Source of the DNA: Carposina sasakii
Lineage: Eukaryota > Arthropoda > Insecta > Lepidoptera > Carposinidae
Assembly (NCBI GenBank): GCA_014607495.2
Contig: CP053148.1
Location: 4,650,001-4,714,000, forward strand
Direction: 5' to 3'
DNA: 64,000 nucleotides
Both the position numbers and the translations under genes were made by a program. A model generated the notes under the pieces. It was not told the DNA's origin. It saw only the letters and a list, made by a program, of their open reading frames with translations, and did not search any database. This document shows positions 21,142 through 31,496 of this stretch, one piece after another. Each line of letters starts with the position of its first letter. Position 1 is the stretch's first letter.

Positions 21142-22704
21142 TTATTTGCATACACTTATAGATGTATTCTTCACTACCCAAAAACCAACAGAATAAGGTG
21201 GCATTGAGATATGGTTACCATAACGCAAGACATGTGGTTCCAGGTTAGGTAAGCTGGACTCATAATATAATGGCCAATTATTCAGTAATATAGTTTTTGT
21301 TCTGCGGTTGTTTGATCGGGCACTAAATATGTATTCATCTATAGTTAAATCATCTCCTTTCAAAGCAGTGCCATTAAGAAGGAATGGTATTGTATTCATC
21401 TCTAAATTGACTGCATAAATTGTAATGGCCGAAGTGTCATTAGTGTAGTTTTTGTTGGCACAATGCACATACATTCTTTGAAAACGAGAACAATTGCAGT
21501 CTAGACTCAATACTTTCTGTCCAACAAGCCTCTTGTACAACACAGTGACCCACCAGTCAGGTAATGGCTCAAGGTCACTGTCCACCAAACTGTAATAGCC
21601 CCCATAAAAAGATTGCCTAATAACAGTGGTAATGTTATTCTTGGCAGCAAGACCTAACTTGTCCAGCCAGAGTGCTGTACCTGCATATGTATTAGATAAG
21701 CCAGGGGCACCCCCACCATATGAACTACTGGTTTCCGTCAGCCACATAGGAATGTAATTATACATTTCAGTGTGAATCTTCATGGTATCTATTTGCTCAT
21801 TTAGAAGGTCAAAAGTATCTGGATTCCAGAAATCTTCCAAGTCTGCCGTTCTGCTGTTTAAATAGTATTGATGCCAGGACCTAATGTTGATGTAATTGGA
21901 GGCATTTGCCAGGAAATCTACCATGTATTCCAAACAGTTTGGACGTGCAGGTTGAGGCCTGGTAGTATCTGGGCCAACTAGCAAGGAGTTTTTATACCCA
22001 TGATGGTTAAGAAGTTTTCGTAGCTTCTTGAAGTCATGGGCTAGCATCTGTGGAGTTATTGTAATGTTGAAAACATGAGGAAATGAATTTGGCTCATTAC
22101 CCAATTGCCAATCAATATCAAAATGGTTTTGTCTTGAGTAGTCCAACAGATCTTTGGCATTTGCATCATTCCATGAATTGTCACGATTGTCACGAAGAAG
22201 AACATTCAAACTGAATAACAATTTTATCTTTGCTGCTTTACAAAAATTATTGATTTCAGTCCACTGAGATCCTGTTATAAAAAAGAATGGTCGAACATGT
22301 TTGCAAAGTGATTTCACTGCAGAGCATAGTGACTTGTGTGTGTCATGGGGGCAGTGCTTGCAGGACACGTCAGGGATATCGTCGGAGCTGAATATGAGGC
22401 GGTCGGACATGGTCCCGCCAAGCCGAAGCCTTGCCGGTGCCAGCTCTGAAGCTAGCTGCTGGAATCTTTTGCGCGTGAAATCTATTTTGTGTTCCTCAAT
22501 TTCTGAAGTATCTATACCGAAACTTATAAAATCCTTGGGCAAAATAGAAAGCACATGTTGATCTTCGTTTATAGTTATAAAACACCTTTCTCCTGTGTTA
22601 TATTTCACAAACAGGACTAAGAGCGCCACGTTACAACAAAAAGCAATAGCACATGTAGCTACTAAAAGTTTGTTCGATAGCATTTTTATACTAGGTATGG
22701 ACAC
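21142..22704 (-). CDS. HPSE: Heparanase-like endo-beta-glucuronidase (GH79), intronless
   Basis: Heparanases cleave glucuronide bonds in heparan sulphate at the cell surface or in lysosomes. The frame is a single 520-residue exon from the ATG at 22704; a second Met at residue 8 is also possible. Residues ~12-33 are a hydrophobic signal or anchor (LLVATCAIAFCCNVALLVLF). The acid/base glutamate is E204 in WQLGNEPNSF and the nucleophile E324 in WLTETSSSYGGGAPGLS. Other family blocks are ARLRLGGTMSD, RSWHQYYLNSRTADLEDFWN and VIRQSFYGGYYSLVD. The length is close to vertebrate heparanase, but the region matching its excised linker (after LIFSSDD, ~107-135) looks short and cysteine-rich, so maturation may differ. 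A minus-strand AATAAA lies at 20928-20933. The absence of introns suggests either an ancient intronless state or retrocopy origin; the frame is intact and looks functional. Confidence 0.9.
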   Translation of the reverse strand: MSIPSIKMLSNKLLVATCAIAFCCNVALLVLFVKYNTGERCFITINEDQHVLSILPKDFISFGIDTSEIEEHKIDFTRKRFQQLASELAPARLRLGGTMSDRLIFSSDDIPDVSCKHCPHDTHKSLCSAVKSLCKHVRPFFFITGSQWTEINNFCKAAKIKLLFSLNVLLRDNRDNSWNDANAKDLLDYSRQNHFDIDWQLGNEPNSFPHVFNITITPQMLAHDFKKLRKLLNHHGYKNSLLVGPDTTRPQPARPNCLEYMVDFLANASNYINIRSWHQYYLNSRTADLEDFWNPDTFDLLNEQIDTMKIHTEMYNYIPMWLTETSSSYGGGAPGLSNTYAGTALWLDKLGLAAKNNITTVIRQSFYGGYYSLVDSDLEPLPDWWVTVLYKRLVGQKVLSLDCNCSRFQRMYVHCANKNYTNDTSAITIYAVNLEMNTIPFLLNGTALKGDDLTIDEYIFSARSNNRRTKTILLNNWPLYYESSLPNLEPHVLRYGNHISMPPYSVGFWVVKNTSISVCK

Positions 22705-24176
22705 TGGTTAAAGTAAGTTTTTAGTTACCTTTCCCCATAAGTCCTTCACTGTACTTTACTCCATATGAAAATAATAAATTCTCACAAAGTCACAAACGCA
22801 GGCAGGCTAACTTTTTTTTAGTGGACTGTTTTGGCTCCGTGATCTTTGATGGACTGTCAAACAGACAGTGACAGACAGCCAGCCCTATTCTATTCTATTT
22901 TTGTTACTCCCTTCCATCCAGCTTTTCCCGCCGAATCCTCAGAGTAAAGAAACTAAGGAGATGTCCCTAGCCCAAAAACAGCGTGCATACCTACAATTAA
23001 CACTAACGTATGAGGTGTTTACAAATGGCGAATTTATCTAGGGCAGTTCCCGATAGTCCAATTGTGTTTATCGATAGTTTCTCCCACTTCCTTCTACTAA
23101 ACATATACACCGTTTTTTAGGATAGATATTTATTTCAGTTTCGAACAAGCATTGTTTGTAAACATTAGCTAACTAACTCGTACTTGTTAGATATGAGTGA
23201 CGTTTGACGTTTTTCCATATTGATGTATCCGATGTAGGTATTCTCTCAGATGAATTATATACATGTATCGTACTAAAAAATTCAATTTTGTGTTTGCGAA
23301 ATCAGCTTCTTTTGGTTTTTTATAGTGCAAACTTTATGTGAATAGGTACTAAATTTATATTGAATTGAGTAGTAAACTTTTTAGGAACTATTGACTATAA
23401 TAATAATACACAAAACTGTGCCTAATAAAAAACCCAATTTCGTCTTTTCGCATTCTTTCTATCTCTAAATAAAATAAGGTATAGGTGTATACCTACCTAC
23501 TGAATACATTCTATTTTATTACGCCAATTGTGGGACAGAATAACGTGTAATACTATTAGCAAACTCATTAGGAACTATTGATGATAGTAAAACTTATTCA
23601 AAAATGTACCTAGGTAATATAAAACCTAATTTTGTTTGTTCGGATTTATTCTACTTCTAAATAAGTACCTATGCTTCCATTAAGTACTTTCTAAATCCTA
23701 CACAAAAAAACTTTAAAAAATACAATTATGAACTATCTGCTCCCATATCCGATTCACATCACGTTCATTTTAAAGTAAAACAAGTGTTGTGAGTTAAACG
23801 GTTTTATTGGCATATTTATGTCAATAATGTACTTACCTACATATAAACATATTATAATAGTTATTGCTATGCTAGTTGTTAATAAATACAAAATGAAATG
23901 GTATATAGTATGTAACGTAAAGGCTATGTTAAGCGAACCTTTCTAATTATTTTCAGTAGAAAATATGAATTAATGAAAAAACCATTGTACCTACTTGTGT
24001 ATTAGTTACCCAATATTGCGAGATGGCAACAGCGCTAGTTCCGGGTGTATTTCTAAAGTCATGCAAATGCAGAGACTGAAATTCTTCTATTTTGAGGCTG
24101 CAATAAAAATTAAAAAGGAATTTTAATTTAGATTCTTAATATTATTCTTATAGCATAAAGATTAGAACAAAATTAC
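22705..24176. other. Intergenic upstream of the heparanase gene
   Basis: A scrap of the ~400-bp retroposon head, CCAGCTTTTCCCGCCGAATCC, lies near 22918-22938. The first ~200 bp above the start codon should hold the heparanase promoter, but I see no clear TATA box. The remainder is AT-rich with no gene. Confidence 0.4.
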
Positions 24177-24354
24177 CAGTAATGTTGGAGACGGCGTGGC
24201 ATTCTCAAGAAATTTAAAAATGTTCATTGTTTTATTAAATGATGTGCAATAGAAATGCAATGAACAGACAAAGTGTACATTAGGAGATAGGTCCATATTT
24301 TCTTTGCCAATAATATCGAGCCAAGCACGACGTGTCTCTTTAGTCTTGGGTAAT
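24177..24354 (-). pseudogene. THAP zinc-finger exon, isolated
   Basis: THAP domains are C2CH zinc fingers found in transposase-derived DNA-binding proteins. The exon follows a TTTTAG acceptor (24355-24356) and ends in a GTAATT donor at 24176. It reads LPKTKETRRAWLDIIGKENM, then PNVHFVCSLHF, then FLENATPSP. These match the THAP middle (PK...R..W), the C-x2-H pair (VCSLHF) and the AVPS-like end. The N-terminal C-x(2-4)-C pair should be on an upstream exon, which I could not find between 24355 and the retroposon at 24711. No downstream exon is evident either. It may be a relic of a P-element-like transposon or host gene, or part of a gene with distant exons. Codon frame is intact across the 178 bases. 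Confidence 0.5.
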
Positions 24355-24710
24355 CTAAAATAAATTGTATCAAGAAATAAATATTTTAAAGAAAACGTTA
24401 CAAAATCAACATACATTATTTTATTATAATGACAATTGTATTCATCGAAGAAGTTTTAAGTCATAACTAGTTAACATGTCAAAAGAGGTCGTAAGTAAAA
24501 TCTCATAAAACGTCTCTGAACTGGAAAAATTACAACTATCGTGCCTGACACAATGGTGGCCAAAATAGAAATGAAATATAATGTTACATTTCAAGGCTTT
24601 TTGTCGTATGCAAAATTATCGATACAGGACTACGATATAGAACTATCGTCACAACACTATTTTTCATAAAAACAATTAGATACAATTTCAGCAGTGACGT
24701 ATTAATTCAT

Positions 24711-25124
24711 TTTTTTTTTTTAGTTTATCCCGAAGGAAAGGCATGGGGAACTAAGCCCATACAGCCTAATCATTGTTAAGTAAAATGTATTCTGAATTTA
24801 TGATGGATGGTAATGATGATGATGAATGGAAACGTCGGGAAAATCCTCAAGAACAAGTGTAAAGTTAGTCAAAAAGAAAAATTATTGCAGAAACAACTTA
24901 CATGCGCCCATGAAGAGATCGTAATCCGGCTAAAGTTTCACTCGGCTTACCTGTGTATAAAACCATGCACACGCACTAGATTCACAGCACAAGTAATCAA
25001 AATATAACTTATCTACCAGAAAACATCACTTTACGGACACATGCAAGCCATTTACAAATAATTTTTGATTTTCACAAGAAAATTACACCTGCACCCTTCC
25101 AGCTTTTCCCGCCGAATTCTGTCC
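24711..25124 (-). mobile_element. Full-length ~414-bp poly(A)-tailed retroposon, copy 3
   Basis: Minus-strand sense, with the poly(A) seen as the T run at 24711. A perfect 12-bp duplication GTATTAATTCAT lies at 24699-24710 and 25125-25136. It is nearly identical to copy 1 over its length, which implies recent spread. The 65-codon antisense frame is at 24807-25007. Confidence 0.85.
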
Positions 25125-25159
25125 GTATTAATTCATCTAAGAATTTCAGAGTCAAATAA

Positions 25160-26650
25160 TTTTTTTTTACATATAGCTAGGCAAACATTTGACCGCCATC
25201 GTGCCTGTTGTTAAGCAAGATGCGGCCTAGGGTGGTACATGTTGGCCTAGAAAGTGCCTATTCACTCTAGCTTTGAAGAGACCAATGTTGTAGTGCTCGC
25301 GAAATACATCGGCAGGAAGTGCATTCCACTCCTTAGCCGTTCGCATTACAAACAAGTTAGCATAACGTTTGGTGCGGATGGGTGGGATATCAACAACATA
25401 AGGGTGATACGCTAGTCTGCGTCTAGTATCCTGATGGTGCAAAGGGGCTGGTGGAACTGTATTGTGAAGTTCCCACGCACACTCTCCAAAGTGTATCCTG
25501 TAAAACACTGACAAGGCAGCAATTTTACGGCGGTGGGTCAGGTCCTGGAGTTTCGAGTTTGCTACGGTTTTATCTCCAATAAATTTTATTGCCCGTTTTT
25601 TCACTGAGTCCAATGCGGCTAGCTGATCCATCCCAAAGGTGGCAGAAGTACTCCATACAAGGGCGTACTTGCGCTTTATATAGCGCCAATAGTTGCTGTG
25701 GAGTAAAATACCGCCTAACCTTGGATAGGACGCCTAGTTTTTTAGCTGAGATTTTTGCTATGGACTCGATGTACTTGCCAAAATTCGACGTTGCTGATAT
25801 GTCCAGGCCTAAGAGTTGAAGATGGTCAGTCGTTGCCAAGGACACACCCTGGAAAGTCGGAGTCAGGTCGAACTTACTCCATTTTGCGGTAAATATACAC
25901 GCCTGCGTTTTAGAGGTATTAAATTGGACTAAATTGGCTTCGCCTCAGTCGAAGACTGCCTGTAGTGCCAAATCAACTCTCTCAATCATTGACTCTCGAC
26001 AAGACCGGACTTGATCTCTGGTAGCCCTAGCACCTGAAAAGTATCTATCTGCAACAGTGGTGTCATCTGCATACCCAAGGGAACGAGGCACAAGCAGGTC
26101 GTTTATATGTAATAGGAAAAGGGTTGCAGATAGTACTGACCCTTACGGAACTCCAGCGTCAATAGTGATTTGATCGGACAAATGACCGTCAAGGACCACA
26201 CGTATTGTGCCGACTCGCACAGTCTCCAGTGAGAGTCGGCACAGACGTGTTAATACAGGAGACAACTCTGGTGCGCAGTTACGCAGTACAATCGCAGGAA
26301 TACCATCAGGCCCACTGGCCTTATTCACGTTCAGAGTACGCAGAGCATTGAGTACCTCTTTTTGTCGAATGTGTGCATTTTGAATCGATGAATCAACACG
26401 AGGTATCTGTGGTGGTATTTTTCCCGTTGTATCTAGACGCGAATTTTCCGCAAAGAGAGACACAAATAAGTTTGCTTTTCCTCTTGCAGTGTGAGCCAGT
26501 GTGCCATCAGGCTTCTGAAGTGGCGGTGATGATAAGCGACAAAAGTTGGACTCAACCGCTAAAGACCAAAATGCTTTGCTTCCTGTGGGGTATGAATCCA
26601 ATTTGGTGCCAATGCGGCCTACCGGCAAGGTGGAGCATCCTGGGATTTTT
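25160..26650 (-). pseudogene. Decayed jockey/CR1-like LINE reverse transcriptase
   Basis: Minus-strand pieces in order: NALRTLNVNKASGPDGIP (RT motif 1, ~26330-26280), then directly VRVGTIRVVLDGHLSDQI and TIDAGVP (motif B), an in-frame TAA in place of the usual glutamine, GSVLSATLFLLHINDLL, and the catalytic GYADDTTVADRYF with YADD at 26062-26073. After another stop come LQLLGLDIS, VRRYFTPQQLLALYKAQVRP and, in a shifted frame, AALDSVKKRAIKFIGD through MRTAKEWNALPADVF. The segment between motif 1 and motif B is missing (roughly 300 bp by family comparison). With the deletion, two stops and a frameshift it is inactive. The T run near 25160 marks its poly(A) end. No endonuclease domain is present, so it is 5'-truncated. 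Confidence 0.85.
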
Positions 26651-26951
26651 CGCGAGGTGGCGGGGCAGCCTTTCGCAGATGGCTGGCTTGCTACTTGGGC
26701 CCCCTACTTCCTGCGGTCAGCCAGCGGCGGCACTGTGCTTCGGATCCCGCTGCCCTCCAAAGCCAGACGTTCCATGTGCCGAACGTTAACGGGCAAGAAC
26801 TGTCGTGCAAAAGATGCAACTGCCCAGACCTTCCCCTGTATGGCTTCTCCAAACAACGCAACAGAACACGACATAAGTCATTTGGCGGTGCGGCTTTGTT
26901 TGGAGGGTGGTTACCGGAAATACAGGAAAACAATGAGAAAATGTAACGAAA
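26651..26951. other. GC-rich stretch of unknown origin beside the LINE
   Basis: Open in several frames on both strands because of its composition. One plus-strand frame reads KRCNCPDLPLYGFSKQ and another GQPFADGWLATWAPYFLRS. I recognise neither and cannot choose a frame. It may be the 5' part of the adjoining LINE or an independent insertion. Confidence 0.25.
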
Positions 26952-27290
26952 TCTATACATATAATAAAAATTTTACGGATCGCTGTCTGTACATGGAAGA
27001 TATATGAGAAAAAATATTATAGAAAACCTTTATCAACGTAATAGTACCCAAAAACAATGATTTTTGGAATGTTTGTCTGTTTCATCTGTTTATCTGTGCG
27101 TTTGTGCACGCTAATCTCAGAAACAGCTGAACCGATTTCGATGCAGTTTTCAGGTATATATTGTGACAGGTCCCACTTAACATATAGACAACTTTTTATC
27201 CCGGGAAAATGTTTTTATCCCGGATATTTGTCTAACTAATTATTTATATAAATCATAGTAGACGCCCGCGACTCCGTCCGCGTGGACTAC
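26952..27290. mobile_element. Helitron-like non-autonomous repeat, copy A
   Basis: It shares GCACGCTAATCTCAGAAACAG, GTCCCACTTAACATATAG and TCCGCGTGGACTACAGAAAA, in inverse order, with 59470-59800. The terminus GTAGACGCCCGCGACTCC matches the GC hairpin end of Lep1-type Helitrons. The superfamily call is by resemblance only. Confidence 0.5.
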
Positions 27291-27394
27291 AGAAAAAACA
27301 AAATGTCGAAATTATCTGGGATAGTGGCCCGCCCTCGCTTCGCTTAGGTACATATCAGTACATTAGCTACAACTTCATATGTAGGTACAGCGGT

Positions 27395-27960
27395 TTTCGT
27401 AAAAATTTGGAACTCCCGTTGGTTCCCTTCCCGTGGGACTTTCTGGAAATCCGTTCTTAGAGCTTCCTCATAGTCCCTAATCCAATTTAATCTTCGTAAA
27501 AATAGCGGTTATCGTAAAAAATTGAAATTCCCGTAAGTCACCTTCCCGTGGGAATTTCGGGAAATCCGTTCTTAGTGCTCCCTAATGAACGTACAGGTCT
27601 GATTTCAAATTCATATGTATCGCGATTGTCGTAAAAAAATGAATTCCCGTTTGTACGTCCCCTTCCCGTGGGAATTTCCGGAAATCCGTTCATAGTGCTT
27701 CCTCGGGGTCCCTAATGAACATATATGCCTAATTTCAGATTCATATGTGTAGCCGTTTTCGTAAAAAAAAAAAAATTCCCGTTGGTCCCCTTCCCGTGGG
27801 AATTTCGGGAAGTCCTTTCTTAGTGTTTTCTTGTAGTCCCTAATGAACATGTGTATATGCCCAATTTCAGCTTCATATGTATAGCGGTTTTCGTAAATAT
27901 TATGAATTCCCGTTTGTCGCCTTCCCGTGGGAATATCGGGAAATTCTTATAGTCTATGTT
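27395..27960. repeat. Five imperfect ~115-131-bp tandem units
   Basis: The core CCTTCCCGTGGGAATTTC recurs near 27426, 27541, 27661, 27789 and 27920, each followed by GGGAAATCC-like and AATTTCAG/TTCATATGT-like blocks and an A-rich stretch. Spacing grows to the right. It lies between two Helitron-like units and runs into GTCCAGTAGTTTTGACGTG, a common tail of lepidopteran repeats. Confidence 0.65.
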
Positions 27961-28393
27961 CATCCAGGTCCAATAAGTATTCTAACGGTGAAAGAATTTT
28001 TGAAATCGGTCCAGTAGTTTTGACGTGAAACGTCTTTAAAATCGCGCCGACACATACGGGTACCAGGTTTAAAAACTGGACCGTAACGAAAAGGTCTATA
28101 TCATCGTACCTTAATAATTAAAAAACTATTGGTCTTAGAAACAAAAATGTGGTGTAAATATTTCACTTATATAGTCAGCTCGCTGTTATGACATTGAGTT
28201 CGTGTCGGGGTCAAGCGGGGGGGCGGGGGAGGGATACTGCGATAACTGTGCGAAACCGGCGCTCACGCTTGTTTCTATTCAGTGTAACTCGTGACTCCGA
28301 CTTTATAGCGTGGTGATTCTTTCGTGTGTTTGTCAAGTTTATTTGAACCGATTGATTTATACAAAAATAAGTGTAATTTGGACAGTATTTATA

Positions 28394-28600
28394 TCTATAC
28401 TAATATTATAAAGCTGAAGAGTTTGTTTGTTTGTTTGTTTGAACGCGCTAATCTCAGGAACTACTGGTCTGATTTGAAAAATTCTTTCAGTGTTAGATAG
28501 CCCATTTACCAAGGAAGGCTACAGTCTATACAACAACCTGCCCGGCTTCGCACGGGTACAACGCCCCCTCACGCGGACGAAGTCGTGGGCGGCTGCTATT
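28394..28600 (+). mobile_element. Lep1-like Helitron
   Basis: It starts TCTATACTAATATTATAAAG, carries a TTTG microsatellite and the block GATTTGAAAAATTCTTTCAG, and ends near GGACGAAGTCGTGGGCGGC. Start, internal block and end match the lepidopteran Lep1 family in order and length. Confidence 0.7.
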
Positions 28601-29422
28601 TAAAATAACCAGAAAGTGACAATAAATATATAAACATTTGCTATGTATTTTATGTTTCTATTACGTACCTGTTCTTTTTTTATTAAAATACTTAAAACAG
28701 CGTCCATCTTGTTTTCATTTCAATCTTTTACTTTAAAAGCGATTCGCTAACATAGACGTTTCACGTTAAAACCAACGGCCGTGTGCCCCGACACAGCCCC
28801 ACCCGCTTTTTTTTGAGCCTATTCATTACAAACAAACAAACGTTTAACGTCAAAGCACTGGCCGAATCAGTGACAGTAACTGTCATAGACGGACTTTTTT
28901 AGTTTTAAGGAAAGACAAAGGAAACTTCATTCATGCAGCCTGAGATAACCCTCAAAAATAAATGTAAAATTATCTGCGTTTTGGTGCAAGTTTCTCGTAT
29001 TACAGCGCACGGGCCGCATTAAAATAATACTGATATTGTTGCTTCCACGTTTATTATTTAGAAACCTACTTTTTTCCTGTGTGTATGAGTGAGTTCAGGG
29101 AAGGTTAAACGTTTCATAAAGCCCGATAGGTGGCGCTACGAACGGCTTTTTGAGAGGCCATTAAGAATAATTATTTATGTCTACCTACATAATATTAATT
29201 ATAGAGGATGTTTTATAGAAGAGAATAACTAATAGGAGGGGTGATTTCAACAAATGCCTAAATGTCAAGCAAAAGAGTTTTGAGGTACAAACCATTAGAC
29301 GCCGACTACAACATGCACTAATAATGAAATAAGGGCGGGTAGATGAAGTTGAAGTAAGCATTTCAGTAAGTTACCTACCTACCCGTTATGACTGTCTTAG
29401 CTAGTTAGCAGTAGAAGGTAGG
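28601..29422. other. Intergenic, no gene seen
   Basis: A diverged scrap of the ~400-bp retroposon tail lies near 28895-28960 (TTTTTTAGTTTTAAGG). Part of the Helitron-associated sequence (GACGTTTCACGTTAAAACC, inverse of 28022-28035) lies near 28757. No coding signal. Confidence 0.4.
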
Positions 29423-29767
29423 TACAGTCAGCATCAAAAGTCGCTGAACACATTCAGATTTTAAAAATCACTGAACACTATAATAACACATAAATCGCTT
29501 AACAAGATAGGCGCCAGAATTGAATGATTATCTTAAAAGGCCTAAGACTTTTGATAAACTGAATGTTATGATGTTTTTGGATATTCTAACGATTAGCGAT
29601 TTTTGACAAAATGGTGTTCAGTGACTTTTGACGAGTAGTGTTCAGTTAATTTTGAACTTAATGATGTTCATTCAATTCTGTCGCCTATCTTGTTAAGCGA
29701 TTTATATATTATATTATAGTGATTTTGAAAATATGAATGTGTTCATCGACCTTTGATGCTGACTATA
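29423..29767. mobile_element. MITE with TACAGTCAGCATCAAA termini, 345 bp
   Basis: The left arm, TACAGTCAGCATCAAAAG onward, is mirrored by CTTTGATGCTGACTATA at the right. Complementarity continues for about 100 bases per arm, including CGCTTAACAAGATAGGCG. TA termini fit Tc1/mariner-like insertion. Confidence 0.7.
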
Positions 29768-31496
29768 CCTAAGTATGTGCAGATGTGGTAGGTAGTAGGT
29801 AGGTACATCCATAGATTTATTATAATCTATGGGTACATCATATGGATATATTATACCTAGTTAGAGGTTAATGTGAGTAGTAGATAGGTATAGTTATTTA
29901 TTTAAATACCTACTTTTTGGACAGCAAGGATAAGTAGGGTATCTTTGCTGAGAAAGGCTTGGACGTCCAGTCAGACGGTGTAGGTTCGATCTCAGTCACA
30001 GGTCTGTGCCAACCAGTAAATATATATCATGCAGCTCGTTGGTTGGTTGGTCCTGCGCCTCATCTCCCTCTCTATATCGTCGTGCCGCATTTTCGCTCCA
30101 TCGAACTATATGAATAAGGAAATAAAGAGTGCACCCATGTATGCGCACACACTTATATGCACTATAATAATAATATCTTCTACGCTGATTGCAAAACTCC
30201 GCTTAAATTGGTCACTGTAGCCGGAATACGGTCTGGACGATTATTCATTCATATTATAGGTTACCTACCTAATGAAGCACTGTGAATGAAAATAAAAAAA
30301 AACACAATTTCAGTACAAATATTTAATTAAGTTACCTATTTAAACAATGGAATGGTAAGTGGTATTTTTAGTTTTAATATGCAGATAGAGACTATACATC
30401 GACCAAGAACTACAGATGTAACCTAAGTACAGCTTGCAAAAAAGTCGTAATATAAAAAAGTGGTCGCTCGAGGCATTGGTCTCTTTTCCGACAATGCTCT
30501 TGACAAGATGTAGGATATAATAATATAGTGTAATCATCAGAATGAGTAAAATATATAAACAGTATTTATTTTAGGGCCGATTTATCCAATGTTCAGATAG
30601 GTTTATTTAAAGGATAAAGTTTATGCTGAATCTTGATCAAGTTTTAGAGAAAGACAGCGTCAATATATTCTGCCCTTAAAAAATATTTCATAAAAAATAT
30701 ACAAAACTCGGTCACCAACCCGCCTGCCCAACGTGGTGACGATGGGCAAAAATGGTGTGCCCTGGGGAGGTCTACGTCCAGCAGTGGACTGCAATAGGCA
30801 GAAAACGATACAAATGATATTTCTTTTAAATTTCAGGCATTATTTATGTACCATTTACCCCACCACATGCAAGTTTGTAATCTTAGGGGGTTTGTAATCT
30901 TAATCTACATATGCAGACCAAAGTGGGGGAGGAGAAAATACACATGTATTACACGTTATTAAAGGATATTGGTACCTCAAATACCTACCTAGATATTTAT
31001 AGTATAAATTGATTATGCCAAATTTCCTGTAAGTAATTTTTAACAACAATATTAAGAAATATAACTTATTATGAGTAGAAAATTCGAAAATGACTTGCCT
31101 TATATACATACTTACACACCTTAAAAACAGTAGGTACAACATAACATAAAGTAATTTAAGTACGCAGTAGCATACAAAACAACCTAATTTAAGTTATTTG
31201 AACAATAAAATTGACTTACCTACACATAAATAAACTTGCATAACATGTCTATTCAATCCCATACGAACGACTAATAAAATTTACAATTGTTTTATAATTA
31301 ATTATGATAGGTATTATACTAAATAACTTTTCTCGAGAGATGTCCCGTTAAATATCCAAATACCTACTAGCCTAGGTAATACAGAGTTACAGAAAACAAA
31401 GTAAATTGAGAATTTCCGTAAAAAGTGTCCAAATAAAGTAATAGTGGAAGCAACAGGTATTTCAGGAGAATCGTTACGGTTTTCAGTGAACTCTGT
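29768..31496. other. Intergenic downstream of FKBP14, no gene seen
   Basis: A LINE 3'-end fragment with GGTCTACGTCCAGCAGTGG lies at about 30716-30805. A TTCGATCTC box near 29990 is not part of a foldable tRNA. The remainder is AT-rich and should include the FKBP14 3' UTR at its right end. Confidence 0.4.

Noticed and set aside
26546..27007. 153-codon plus-strand frame
   Set aside because: It begins antisense to the LINE remnant and crosses into a Helitron-like repeat; composition explains its length.
27395..27960. CRISPR-like periodic repeats
   Set aside because: Units are long, imperfect and without unique spacers; the genome is animal, and the block lies among Helitron-like repeats.
29960..30010. 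Possible tRNA from a GGTTCGATCTC box
   Set aside because: No acceptor or anticodon stems pair around it.
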